Shown piece after piece: positions 1-8,440 of a stretch of 64,000 bases of DNA (its first letter is position 1; each line of letters starts with the position of its first letter). Origin of the DNA: Rariglobus hedericola (GTDB lineage Bacteria > Verrucomicrobiota > Verrucomicrobiia > Opitutales > Opitutaceae); contig NZ_VMBG01000001.1 of assembly GCF_007559335.1 (NCBI RefSeq), forward strand, positions 1,240,001-1,304,000, in the 5' to 3' direction. The notes beneath the pieces are model-generated. The model saw only the letters and a program-made list of their open reading frames with translations. It had not been told where the DNA came from and made no database searches. The translations under genes were made by a program, and so were the position numbers.

Positions 1-411
1 GAAGTCCCCGAACCCTTCGAGTTCCGTGGCGACGCCGTCCTGCTGGAACGCCTGCTTTCAAATCTGGTTTTCAACGCCGTCGACGCATCCCCTGTCGATT
101 CATCAATCACAGTTCGCGCCATCCGGTTGCCACGCGTGCCCGGACGTCCGCTCTGGATGCGCCTGCAGGTGATCGACCAAGGCACCGGTATATCACCTGA
201 CAATCTGGGGAAAGTATTCGCGCCTTATTTCACAACCAAGGACCTCGGCGATCAAACACGAGGTTTCGGACTGGGCCTGACTATCTGTCAAAAGATTGTT
301 CACCTTCACCACGGCACGATCACTTTGCACAGCATCGAAGGACAGGGAACCACCATTCAAATCGACCTACCGACCGACCCTGACGCCCCGCCCGCCGCCT
401 CCCCTTCATGA
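1..411 (+). CDS. Sensor histidine kinase, C-terminal ATPase domain (5' truncated)
   Basis: The reading frame is open from base 1, so the gene begins outside the window; the 136 visible residues are a HATPase_c domain. The N box (NLVFNAVDAS), G1 box (DQGTGIS), F box (FAPYFTTK) and G2 box (GFGLGLTIC) are all intact, so this is a competent ATP-binding kinase module that would phosphorylate a histidine in the missing part. The stop overlaps the ATG of the next kinase gene (ATGA at 408-411), which suggests translational coupling. The sensory input cannot be told from what is visible. Confidence 0.9.
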   Translation, partial: EVPEPFEFRGDAVLLERLLSNLVFNAVDASPVDSSITVRAIRLPRVPGRPLWMRLQVIDQGTGISPDNLGKVFAPYFTTKDLGDQTRGFGLGLTICQKIVHLHHGTITLHSIEGQGTTIQIDLPTDPDAPPAASPS

Positions 412-2405
412 ACCGGATATTAGTAATCGCAGCCCACGCCCATACCGCCGAGTCACTCAAGACCCTGATCCCCGCCGATCGCTTCAGCATCGTTCACCTG
501 CCGCGTGCCGAGTTGATCCGCGAAACCTTGCCGCCGGCTTGCATCGATCTGTGTGTGCTCGACACCGACCTGATCGACACCGGCGCAATCCGCCTGATCA
601 ACGAAGTGCGCCGACATTTGCCCGATGTGCCTTTAGTCGTGGCCGCGTCCGCATCCCTGCGCGAATGGGAGGAAGACGCCATTCTTCATGGAGTTTCGTT
701 CGTCCTCAAAAAACCACTACGCAGCGCACTCGCCATCACAGTCCTTGACCGTCTGCTGGCTGGAAACGCGAGCTCTCCTTCGCGGACGGATGTTCCGGTC
801 GAACCCCCGGCACGCACAGTGGCCGAGCCCACCGCAAGCATGGTCGGCGTGCCGTCCAACCTAGAAATTCTGCGGGATTTTTCACGGCTCTTCAGCCACT
901 CGCTCAATGTGCGCAGTCTCCTTCAAGAGTTCGTCCTGAAGCTGCGCGAGGTCATAAGCGTCAACCGGATCGCGCTCTTCTTGCACCCGCCGCAAAATCC
1001 CTTTTTGCCCGGTCCTGTAGCGGCCTCCCGCCGCCTGCCCTGCGCTTGTTCCGCCGGAATCGCCACCGACCTTTATCGTTTTTTTGAACTTTCTCTGGAA
1101 GGCGGCATTGGCGCGGCCATAGCCACGCATGGCCGCATCCTCCGTGCCGATGATGGACCGGGGCTGCCCGCCGACGCCCGTCGCGAGTTCGAGATTCTCG
1201 GCGGCCACATCGCGATTCCCATTCTTGATCGTGAACGTCTCCTCGGCATCGCCGTGCTCGGCGGCCGCCTCACCGGACTTCGCTTGAACGATCAGGAGCT
1301 TCAACTCCTGTTTCATCTCCTCGAAGAACTCGGCCTGGCGATCAAGAACAGCTGGCTCCACGACCAGCTCTCCACCAATCACCGCCTGCTCGCCAACATC
1401 CTCGGGCAGATGGGTGCAGGCTGCCTCGTCGTTGCCCGCGATCTCACCATTCTCCAGGCCAATCCCGCGCTTGGGAAAATTCTCAACATCGCGCCGACCG
1501 TGGGTCGCGGCCTGGAATTTGCCGATCTCCCTCAACGTCTCGCGAGCATGCTATATGAGGTGCTCAACGGTGGACGCGAATCCGCCTGCTCTCACTATCT
1601 TCACGAAACGCGCACGCTCCTCGTCACCATCACCGCGTTTCGCCTGGACGACCAAGCCGCCACCTCGGCCATTCTTGTTACCATTGAGGATCATACCGCG
1701 ATCGAAGCCGCCCGTCGTGCCGAGGTCGGCAAGGAACACGCCCGCCTCATCGCGCTCATCGCGGAAAAGTTTTCCCACGAGATTCGCAACGCCTTGCTTT
1801 CGCTGGAGACGCACCGCCAGTTGTTGCCCACCGATTATGCGCGTGAAGATTTCCGCACTTCACTGGAAACCTCCATCGGTCGCGAAACCGTGCGCATTCT
1901 GCGTTGCGTGGATCAACTCACGTTTCTTTCGCGTCCGCTCAATGAGCCCGTGGAAACCCATTCGCTGGGTGACCTCCTCCGGCAGTCCGGCGAATACGCC
2001 TCGGCTCATCTGCCCGCGCCGGTGACGATCAAGCTCGCGAATCCCTCCGGTGAAAAACTGCGTATTCTCTGCGAACCTCGCAGCCTGCGCCACGCCTTGG
2101 GCGAAGTCATGTTCAACGCCGCCCAGTCCGCCCCCGGCGCCACCGAGATTACCGTGCGCACCGAAACCGTGCTCACTGACGGCGTGCGCCGCTGCCGCAT
2201 CGGCGTGGTCAACCCCGCTCAAGGGTTTTCAGCCGAGGCCGCGACCCGCGCCTTCGAACCTTTCTACACCACGCGCAGCGTCGGCTTGGGGCTCGGTCTT
2301 TCCGTAACCAGGAAAATTCTACGCGATCACGGCGGTGATGCGGAGATTTACTCTCGCCCTCACGGAGCCATCGGCGACATCGTCATCACACTGCCAATTC
2401 AGTGA
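408..2405 (+). CDS. Sensor histidine kinase with N-terminal pseudo-receiver, GAF and PAS regions
   Basis: 665 residues. The first ~115 residues look like a CheY-type receiver: a possible phospho-acceptor in CVLDTD and a lysine in LKKP. The usual acidic pair at the start is replaced (ILVIAAHAH), so Mg-dependent phosphorylation is doubtful. A GAF-like stretch (~150-310) and a PAS-like stretch (~325-430) follow. The H box is SHEIRN with His457, and the ATPase has an N box (EVMFNAAQSA) and G2 box (GLGLGLSV). The G1 position reads NPAQGF instead of D-x-G-x-G, so ATP binding may be weakened. It is coupled to the upstream kinase by a 4-bp overlap. No membrane segment is evident, so a cytoplasmic kinase or pseudokinase partner is inferred. 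Confidence 0.85.
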   Translation: MNRILVIAAHAHTAESLKTLIPADRFSIVHLPRAELIRETLPPACIDLCVLDTDLIDTGAIRLINEVRRHLPDVPLVVAASASLREWEEDAILHGVSFVLKKPLRSALAITVLDRLLAGNASSPSRTDVPVEPPARTVAEPTASMVGVPSNLEILRDFSRLFSHSLNVRSLLQEFVLKLREVISVNRIALFLHPPQNPFLPGPVAASRRLPCACSAGIATDLYRFFELSLEGGIGAAIATHGRILRADDGPGLPADARREFEILGGHIAIPILDRERLLGIAVLGGRLTGLRLNDQELQLLFHLLEELGLAIKNSWLHDQLSTNHRLLANILGQMGAGCLVVARDLTILQANPALGKILNIAPTVGRGLEFADLPQRLASMLYEVLNGGRESACSHYLHETRTLLVTITAFRLDDQAATSAILVTIEDHTAIEAARRAEVGKEHARLIALIAEKFSHEIRNALLSLETHRQLLPTDYAREDFRTSLETSIGRETVRILRCVDQLTFLSRPLNEPVETHSLGDLLRQSGEYASAHLPAPVTIKLANPSGEKLRILCEPRSLRHALGEVMFNAAQSAPGATEITVRTETVLTDGVRRCRIGVVNPAQGFSAEAATRAFEPFYTTRSVGLGLGLSVTRKILRDHGGDAEIYSRPHGAIGDIVITLPIQ

Positions 2406-2434
2406 TCATCCATTGACCGGTGACCAGCTTTTCG

Positions 2435-3685
2435 ATGAACCACCCCGTCCCGAATATGCACACGACTTCCCTCTACTCGCGTAATCGCGCTTTGCTTGCC
2501 CTTTTCCCGCTCGCTCTCGCGGCGATCTTCACGCCCGCAACCGCGTTTGCCAACGGCACGCGGCTGCCCAATCAAGACGCCGAGGCTACCGCGCGAGGCA
2601 ATGCCTTCGTTGCCACGGCTGACAACCCGTCGGCCATCTACTACAATCCCGCCGGCCTCACCCAGCTTTCGGGTGTGCAAGTGCTGGCCGGCAGTTACGT
2701 CATCGAGACGCAGAATGACTATCACCCGACCACCGGCGGCACCGTGGAGGCCAAACGCGAGATCGCGATCATCCCTCATCTCTACGCATCATTTACCCCT
2801 GAGAATTCACCCTTGAGCTACGGTCTGGGCGTTTACTCCCCGTTCGGCCAGGCTTCCGAGTGGCCCGACAACTCCGGATTTCGCACCATCGCGACGCGCA
2901 ACGAAATCACTTTCATCACCATCGCGCCCACCATCGCGTGGAAGATTTCAGACAGTCTATCCATCGGCGCCGGCCTTCAGATCAACTCGGTCGAGGCCAA
3001 GCTGCGCAACGGTCTGACGCCGGTCCCTCCCGGCGAACTCCGCTTCGAGGGCGACGACACATCCTACGGCTACAATATCGGCATCATGTGGAAGCCCAGC
3101 GAGCACCACGTCTTCGGCCTTAATTATCAAAGCCGCTCCACCAGTCATTTCAAAGGCTCCGTCGAACTCACCTCATTCGGCCTGAGCGCACCCGCATCCG
3201 TGGATCTACCGTTCCCCGATGTGATCACGCTCGGCTACTCTTGGCGCCCGACTCCAAAATGGAATTTCGAAGTCGGCGTCGACCGCACCAACTGGGATCT
3301 GCTCAACACCGCCACGCTCGATTCGGCCCTGCTTACCGTTCCGATTAACTTCGATTGGAAGCCGAGCTATTATTATCTCTTCGGCGTGACGCGCTACCTG
3401 CCCGATGGCTGGCGCGTGAGCGCCGGTTATTGCTACAGCCAGAACTCGGTGCCCTCCGACACCTTCACGCCCGCGGTTCCCGACATGAGCCGTCATCTCG
3501 CGAGCGTCGGCGTAGGCCGCACGTTTGGTGCGCTATCGTGCTACCTCACCTATCAACACGGATTCAAAGCATCGCGCTCCGTTTCAGGTTCCCCCACCGG
3601 TCCCGCACCCTTCAACCAGTCCGCCGATGGTCGCTATGAAAACACCATCAACGCGATCAGCCTCTCCGGCGGCTACGCATTCTAA
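2435..3685 (+). CDS. Outer-membrane protein of the FadL/OmpP1/TodX family
   Basis: About 416 residues from the ATG at 2435. The frame is open to a GTG at 2420, and an ATG at 2456 gives the cleanest signal peptide, ending near TAFA. The mature N-terminus carries the family signature: a hatch segment NQDAEATARGNAF followed by DNPSAIYYNPAGL. The rest alternates short beta-strand-like segments and ends in GGYAF, with the terminal aromatic typical of outer-membrane barrels. FadL proteins import hydrophobic compounds such as long-chain fatty acids; the substrate here is unknown. It lies between two kinase genes on the same strand, so the kinases may sense or control uptake (inference). Confidence 0.85.
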   Translation: MNHPVPNMHTTSLYSRNRALLALFPLALAAIFTPATAFANGTRLPNQDAEATARGNAFVATADNPSAIYYNPAGLTQLSGVQVLAGSYVIETQNDYHPTTGGTVEAKREIAIIPHLYASFTPENSPLSYGLGVYSPFGQASEWPDNSGFRTIATRNEITFITIAPTIAWKISDSLSIGAGLQINSVEAKLRNGLTPVPPGELRFEGDDTSYGYNIGIMWKPSEHHVFGLNYQSRSTSHFKGSVELTSFGLSAPASVDLPFPDVITLGYSWRPTPKWNFEVGVDRTNWDLLNTATLDSALLTVPINFDWKPSYYYLFGVTRYLPDGWRVSAGYCYSQNSVPSDTFTPAVPDMSRHLASVGVGRTFGALSCYLTYQHGFKASRSVSGSPTGPAPFNQSADGRYENTINAISLSGGYAF

Positions 3686-3734
3686 ATTGTAGCCCGCCCT
3701 TCTCGTCCTCACGCCACTTATCCAACGATTTCCC

Positions 3735-5009
3735 ATGAACTACGAGCCGGCCTTCAAATCCATGTCACCCGTTTCCGCCACACCCGCCGTTCCCGTTGAA
3801 AACCGTAAATTCACCTTGCTGGTCGTGGACGACGAAGAGGGCCCGCGCCAGTCGTTGCGCATGGTGTTTCGCAACGAGTTCAACGTTCACACCGTGGAGA
3901 GCGGCGAAAAAGCCCTCGCCTACGCCCGTGAAAACGTCGTGCACATCGCCATCCTGGACATCCGTATGTCCGGCAGCACCGGCATCGAGGTGCTTCAAGA
4001 TCTCAAGCTGATCGATTCGCGCATCGAGGTCATCATGCTCACCGCCTACGAGACGCTGGAGACCGCCCGCCAGGCGTTGCGCCTGGGCGCCTGCGATTAT
4101 CTCAGCAAGCCTTTCGATCTTTCCACCATTCGCAGCGCCGCCGCCCGCGCCCTGCACTTGCGCAAAATTTCCGACACGCTCGCGAACACCTCCGAGCGTC
4201 TGCAGGAGCTGAATCAACGCCTCAGCGACATCGCCCTCCGCGAGGAAATGGCCCGCACCACGAACGAGATTTACGCCGGCGTCATCCACGACATCAACAA
4301 CCCGCTCACCGTCATCGCGGGTTACGTCCAGTTGCTGGAAGAGCGTCTCAAAAACGTCTCCTTCCTCCACGGCAGCGATCTCGACAAGGTCCGCTCCAGC
4401 CTCGAATACATCAGCAAACAGGTCGTCACCTGCACCGCCATCGCCTCGCGCTACCTGCGGTTCATCCACAACAACGACACGCCCGGTCGCCAGCTCGCGG
4501 TTAACCAGGTGATCGCCGATCTCCAGTCGTTGATGAAAGCGCATCCCGAGGTCCGCTTCAACCGTCTCTGCGTCAAGCCGCTTGACATCGACATGGTGCC
4601 GCGCATCGACGCTACCGACCTCATCCAGATTCTGCTCAATCTCACGATCAACGCTTTCCAGAGCACCGAGCAGAAACAGACCGTCTGGGTCGTCGCTGAT
4701 AACGTCGACCGCCTGCCTGAAAGCCTTTCGCACATCGATCCGGCCACCGAATTGGTGATTGGCCGTGAAAACTTCAAACACGAAGGACCGCTGATCAGCA
4801 TCAGCGTGCTCGACCAGGGCTCGGGCGTTTCCGCCGAAACGCTGTCGCGCATGTTCGAGCCGTATTTTACCACCAAGGCCAGCCATGGCACCGGTCTCGG
4901 CCTCGCGATCGTGTCCCGCCTCATTCAGACCCACAGCGCACTCCTGCATCTCAAGACCCGCCGCAACGAAGGCACCACCGTGACGATTTTCCTGCCGCGG
5001 CAGGACTGA
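3735..5009 (+). CDS. Hybrid response regulator / histidine kinase (REC-HisKA-HATPase)
   Basis: 424 residues. The N-terminal receiver (~27-140) has the acidic pair VVDDEE, phospho-acceptor Asp75 in LDIRMS, a Thr in MLTAYE and a Lys in LSKPFD. A coiled linker leads to a HisKA segment with His185 (GVIHDINNPL), then an ATPase with N box (NLTINAF), G1 (DQGSGVS) and G2 (GTGLGLAI). All key residues are present, unlike the 665-residue kinase upstream. A receiver placed before the kinase suggests that phosphorylation by another kinase gates this one, probably within the same cluster. There is no output domain or membrane segment. Confidence 0.9.
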   Translation: MNYEPAFKSMSPVSATPAVPVENRKFTLLVVDDEEGPRQSLRMVFRNEFNVHTVESGEKALAYARENVVHIAILDIRMSGSTGIEVLQDLKLIDSRIEVIMLTAYETLETARQALRLGACDYLSKPFDLSTIRSAAARALHLRKISDTLANTSERLQELNQRLSDIALREEMARTTNEIYAGVIHDINNPLTVIAGYVQLLEERLKNVSFLHGSDLDKVRSSLEYISKQVVTCTAIASRYLRFIHNNDTPGRQLAVNQVIADLQSLMKAHPEVRFNRLCVKPLDIDMVPRIDATDLIQILLNLTINAFQSTEQKQTVWVVADNVDRLPESLSHIDPATELVIGRENFKHEGPLISISVLDQGSGVSAETLSRMFEPYFTTKASHGTGLGLAIVSRLIQTHSALLHLKTRRNEGTTVTIFLPRQD

Positions 5010-5066
5010 TCACCGAACGGCGTTTTCTGTCTTTGACGCGCCTCCCGCACCCCTCACGATTGAGGG

Positions 5067-6374
5067 GTGACTTTGCTTTTCGTCCTCATCGCCGCCGTCG
5101 TCGGCGCCATCACGGCCTGGCTTTTTCTTAACGCGCAGCTCGGCGAACGCCTCCGTGCCCGTGAATCCGACATCGCGCGCATCACCGCCGCGCTCGCCGC
5201 CGCCGAGAGTTCCGTCGCTCAACTCTCAACCCTCAACACTCAACTCAGCTCCTCACTCGCCGCCGATCGCGCATCGTTTTCCGCCCAGCTCGCCGCCGGC
5301 GAACAACGCCTCGCCGAGCGCGAAACCCTCGCCGCCCGTTATCTGGCCGACGCCGAGAAATTAAAGGCCACGCTTCAAACCGAATTCCAGGTTCTCGCCG
5401 GCAAGATCCTCGACGAGAAATCCGCCAAGTTCACCGAGCACAATAAAACGCAGGTCGAAAACATCCTGCATCCGCTTCGCCAGCAGCTCACCGATTTCCG
5501 CCAACGCGTTGACCTCGTCTATAAATCCGACGGCGAGGATCGCACCGCCCTCAAGACCCAGATCGAACAGCTCCGCCAGCTCAACGTCCGCATCACCGAC
5601 GAAGCCCGCGCACTCACCACGGCCTTGAAGGGCCAGTCACAGGCCCGCGGCGCCTGGGGCGAACTCATCCTTGAGCGCCTGCTTGATTCCGCCGGTCTGA
5701 TCAAGGGACAGGATTACCTCACGCAAGAATCGCTCACCACCGACGACGGCCGCCGCCTGCGCCCGGACGTGATCCTGCGTTTGCCCGATGCCCGTCATCT
5801 CGTGATCGATTCCAAGGTTTCGCTCATCGCGTATGAACGCGCCGTAAACGCGACCGAAGATCTTGCGCGCACCGCCGCTACCACGGAACACGCGCGCGCC
5901 GTCCGCACCCACGTCGAACAGCTCTCCGAAAAAAAATACGAGGATACCGGCAAACTCGTCACCCCGGACTACGTCCTGATGTTTGTCCCGCTCGAACCCG
6001 CATTCACCCTCGCGCTCGAAACCGACCGCCAGCTCTACGAATGGGCCTTTGATCGCCGCGTCATCCTTTGCACTGCGCCCACGTTGCTGGTCACGTTGAA
6101 AACCGTCGCCAGTCTCTGGAAACAGGACCGGCAGACGAAAAATGTGCAGGCCATCGCCGACCGCGGCGGTGCTCTCTACGACAAGTTCGCCGGTCTCATC
6201 GACGACCTCGAATCCCTCGGTCTCCAGCTCGGTCGCAGCCGCGAGAGCTACGATGCAGCCATGAGCAAACTCAAGACCGGCAAGGGCAACTTGATCGCCC
6301 AGGTCGAGGATCTCAAAAAGCTCGGCGCCAAGGCCAAGAAATCCCTGCCCGCATCCGACACCACCGAATCATGA
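5067..6374 (+). CDS. rmuC: RmuC family DNA recombination-associated protein
   Basis: 435 residues from a GTG start. An N-terminal membrane segment (~1-20) and a long coiled coil (~25-110) precede the RmuC domain. Family motifs are clear: RGAWGELILERLLDSAGL, RRLRPDVILRLPD and LVIDSKVSL, the last resembling a PD-(D/E)xK nuclease core. A later segment reads VPLEPAFTLAL. In E. coli RmuC limits inversion at short inverted repeats; the biochemical activity is poorly defined. Within the coiled coil a 7-bp-period tandem repeat (5221-5248) encodes the QLSTLNTQLSS segment. The stop overlaps the next start (ATGA at 6371-6374). Confidence 0.93.
   Translation: MTLLFVLIAAVVGAITAWLFLNAQLGERLRARESDIARITAALAAAESSVAQLSTLNTQLSSSLAADRASFSAQLAAGEQRLAERETLAARYLADAEKLKATLQTEFQVLAGKILDEKSAKFTEHNKTQVENILHPLRQQLTDFRQRVDLVYKSDGEDRTALKTQIEQLRQLNVRITDEARALTTALKGQSQARGAWGELILERLLDSAGLIKGQDYLTQESLTTDDGRRLRPDVILRLPDARHLVIDSKVSLIAYERAVNATEDLARTAATTEHARAVRTHVEQLSEKKYEDTGKLVTPDYVLMFVPLEPAFTLALETDRQLYEWAFDRRVILCTAPTLLVTLKTVASLWKQDRQTKNVQAIADRGGALYDKFAGLIDDLESLGLQLGRSRESYDAAMSKLKTGKGNLIAQVEDLKKLGAKAKKSLPASDTTES
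5221..5248 (+). repeat. Degenerate 7-bp tandem repeat inside rmuC
   Basis: Four consecutive heptamers (AACTCTC, AACCCTC, AACACTC, AACTCAG) lie within the coiled-coil part of rmuC. The same motif type recurs at 8445-8479 at the start of the DUF58 gene. Because 7 is not a multiple of 3, gain or loss of a unit would shift the frame. Confidence 0.7.
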
Positions 6375-6715
6375 GTCTGCACGGAAAATGGCGCCCCGTC
6401 CGCGCCGAACTCGACGGAGAACATGCACCCGAACTCGCCTTGGAGCGCATGGAACTCCACCTCGCCGTCACCACTTACGCCGTGCATTTCGCCGGCGAGG
6501 TCCATGATCGCGGCGACGTCGTTTACACCGAAACCACCATCACGCTAAACGGCAAACATGGCGAACAGGCCGGCCGCGTGATTCCCGCGATTTACCAGCT
6601 CGCCGGAGACCGTCTGCGAATTTGCTACGGGCTCGATGGCACCACGCCGGCCGAGTTCAAAACGCAAACCGGCAGCGCCCGCTATCTCGTCACTTATCGC
6701 CGTCAGGCCGAATGA
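6371..6715 (+). CDS. TIGR03067-like (lipocalin-fold) domain protein
   Basis: 114 residues from the ATG overlapping the rmuC stop. The sequence follows the TIGR03067 pattern known from planctomycetes and verrucomicrobia: an N-terminal G-x-W motif with AELDG, a central segment with DRGDV, then IPAIYQLAGDRLRICYG and a C-terminal EF...TGSARYLVTYRR. There is no signal peptide, so it is probably cytoplasmic. The family has no established biochemical role. Tight coupling to rmuC suggests co-expression, but a functional link is speculative. Confidence 0.75.
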   Translation: MSLHGKWRPVRAELDGEHAPELALERMELHLAVTTYAVHFAGEVHDRGDVVYTETTITLNGKHGEQAGRVIPAIYQLAGDRLRICYGLDGTTPAEFKTQTGSARYLVTYRRQAE

Positions 6716-6733
6716 ACGCTCACCGCTTTGTCC

Positions 6734-7003
6734 ATGGATCAACCTGAACTTGAAAAAGACCGTCCGTCGCGGCCCGCATCCGAAAACCTGATCGTTCAGG
6801 TGATCGACATCATGCCGGTGCGCGTCGTATGCGCGGTGGTCTTCGTGTCCTTCTTTTTCGTCTGGGGCGGCGTGAACAACGTCATCAAGTTCTTCGGCCG
6901 CGACATCGCGTCCTTGGAAACCAACTACGGCGTCATTGCCGGTGCGGTCGCCGCCGTTGTCGTCCCCGTCGTGATCGTCTGCGTCAAGCGTCGCGGCCGC
7001 TGA
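6734..7003 (+). CDS. Small two-helix membrane protein, unknown function
   Basis: 89 residues from the ATG at 6734 (a TTG lies two codons upstream). A charged N-terminus is followed by two hydrophobic segments, VVCAVVFVSFFFVW and YGVIAGAVAAVVVPVVIV, and a basic tail CVKRRGR. No family was recognised. It sits 18 bp behind the TIGR03067-like gene, and its 3' end overlaps the convergent release-factor-like gene by 20 bp. An inner-membrane location is inferred from the helices. Confidence 0.7.
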   Translation: MDQPELEKDRPSRPASENLIVQVIDIMPVRVVCAVVFVSFFFVWGGVNNVIKFFGRDIASLETNYGVIAGAVAAVVVPVVIVCVKRRGR

Positions 7004-7379
7004 TCTTCCGACCTGCCTTGATCTCGGCGCGATGGCGTTTGCCCGCCACAAGAATCCCCTTCTGCCGTTTGCTCCGTTTGCGATTTTGCACGCGTTTCTT
7101 CGCCGCCTCTTTTTGACGCCCGTGTTCGGCGACGCGCAGAATGGTTTCCAGTTTCGTGCAGAGGTCGGCCCACGCCGTCTCGCGGTTGGCGGCTTGTGAA
7201 CGTTCGCGCTGGCACCGCACTTCGACCCCGGTCGGTCGGTGTTTCACGCACACCGTGGAGCTGGTTTTGTTAATCTTTTGCCCACCCGGCCCCGAACCGC
7301 GCACAAACCGCTCCTCCACGTCGGCCGCCAATACGCCGAGAGCATCCAGCCTGTCCTGAATTTGAGTTGGTAAATCCAC
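6984..7379 (-). CDS. Peptide chain release factor-like protein (RF-1 domain, GGQ)
   Basis: 131 residues. A short N-terminus leads to the peptidyl-tRNA hydrolase motif GSGPGGQKINKTSS; the GGQ glutamine positions water at the peptidyl-transferase centre. The C-terminus is rich in Lys and Arg. There is no codon-recognition domain, so it belongs with stand-alone rescue factors. The ERFVRGSGPGGQ...NKTS...R context resembles the mtRF-R (C12orf65) group more than E. coli ArfB. The predicted role is release of nascent chains from stalled ribosomes or free large subunits. It is convergent with the small membrane protein gene, overlapping 20 bp. Confidence 0.85.
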   Translation of the reverse strand: MDLPTQIQDRLDALGVLAADVEERFVRGSGPGGQKINKTSSTVCVKHRPTGVEVRCQRERSQAANRETAWADLCTKLETILRVAEHGRQKEAAKKRVQNRKRSKRQKGILVAGKRHRAEIKAGRKISGRDA

Positions 7380-7464
7380 GCCACCGCCGTTTTCTCAACG
7401 AAACACTTTGGGCGCAAGCGAGTCCCACTACCCTTCGCATCCGCCACAGTCCCTAGTCCCACCC

Positions 7465-8427
7465 ATGATTACCGGTCCCACTTGGTCCCAGAAACTCCGC
7501 GACGAAATCGGCAAGGCCGTCATCGGCCAGGACGCCGTCATCGAGCGCCTGCTCGTCGCGCTCCTCGCCAACGGCCACGTCCTCCTTGAGGGCATGCCCG
7601 GCCTCGCGAAAACCTTGCTCATCAAGTCCCTCGGCACCGCCCTCGGCGTCCAGTTCGAGCGCATCCAATTTACGCCCGACCTGCTCCCGAGCGATGTCGT
7701 CGGCACCATGGTGTTCTCGCCCAAGGACGGCGGCTTCACCCCGCATCGCGGTCCCATTTTCGCCAATCTCGTCCTCGCCGACGAAATCAACCGCGCGCCC
7801 GCCAAGGTCCAGTCCGCGTTGCTCGAGGCCATGCAGGAACGCCAGGTCACCATTGGTGGCCACACGCATCCGCTCCCCCGCCCGTTCTTCGTCATGGCGA
7901 CCCAGAATCCGGTCGAACAAGAAGGCACCTACCCGTTGCCCGAGGCGCAGACCGATCGTTTCCTTTTCAAGCTCATCGTCGATTACCCCTCCATTGAGGA
8001 AGAATCGATCATGATGCAGCGCTGGGGCCAGGTAACCCGCCAGCCCGCCCTAGGCGCCGTGGCCAACGGCGACGAACTCCTCGAGCTCCGCACGGATGTC
8101 GATAAAGTCCATCTCTCGCCTGCCGTCCAAGCCTACATCCTCGCCCTCGTTCGCGCCACCCGCGACCTCGCCGCGCCCGTCGCCGGCAAAAAACGTTATC
8201 TCAGTTTCGGCGCCTCGCCCCGCGCCTCGCTCGCGCTCTACCAAGCCGCCCGCGCCCTCGCCTGGTTGCGCGGACTCGACTACGTTACGCCCGGTCTCGT
8301 GCAGGAGATCGCGCCCGACGTTCTCCGCCATCGCGTCGGCCTCACCTATGAAGCCGAGGCCGAGGAAATCACCACCGATCATCTCATCGCACAGGTAATC
8401 GAAAAGACCCCGGTCCCCGAAGCCTGA
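7465..8427 (+). CDS. MoxR family AAA+ ATPase
   Basis: 320 residues from ATG 7465; the frame stays open upstream, but family homology begins here. It has a Walker A-like motif GMPGLAKT, Walker B LVLADEINRAPAK, sensor ATQNPVEQEGTYPLPEAQ and a C-terminal lid with YLSFGASPRA. MoxR ATPases act as chaperones with VWA-domain partners in assembling or activating envelope or metal-dependent complexes. It heads a five-gene + strand run (moxR, DUF58, batA, batB, batD/E) with gaps of at most 13 bp. Two heptamers (AGTCCCT, AGTCCCA; 7448-7461) sit just before the start codon. Confidence 0.93.
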   Translation: MITGPTWSQKLRDEIGKAVIGQDAVIERLLVALLANGHVLLEGMPGLAKTLLIKSLGTALGVQFERIQFTPDLLPSDVVGTMVFSPKDGGFTPHRGPIFANLVLADEINRAPAKVQSALLEAMQERQVTIGGHTHPLPRPFFVMATQNPVEQEGTYPLPEAQTDRFLFKLIVDYPSIEEESIMMQRWGQVTRQPALGAVANGDELLELRTDVDKVHLSPAVQAYILALVRATRDLAAPVAGKKRYLSFGASPRASLALYQAARALAWLRGLDYVTPGLVQEIAPDVLRHRVGLTYEAEAEEITTDHLIAQVIEKTPVPEA

Positions 8428-8440
8428 GCCTTCCGCCTCC

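Noticed and set aside
3765-4949. 394-codon open frame on the - strand
   Set aside because: Antisense to the REC-kinase gene, which has all catalytic motifs.
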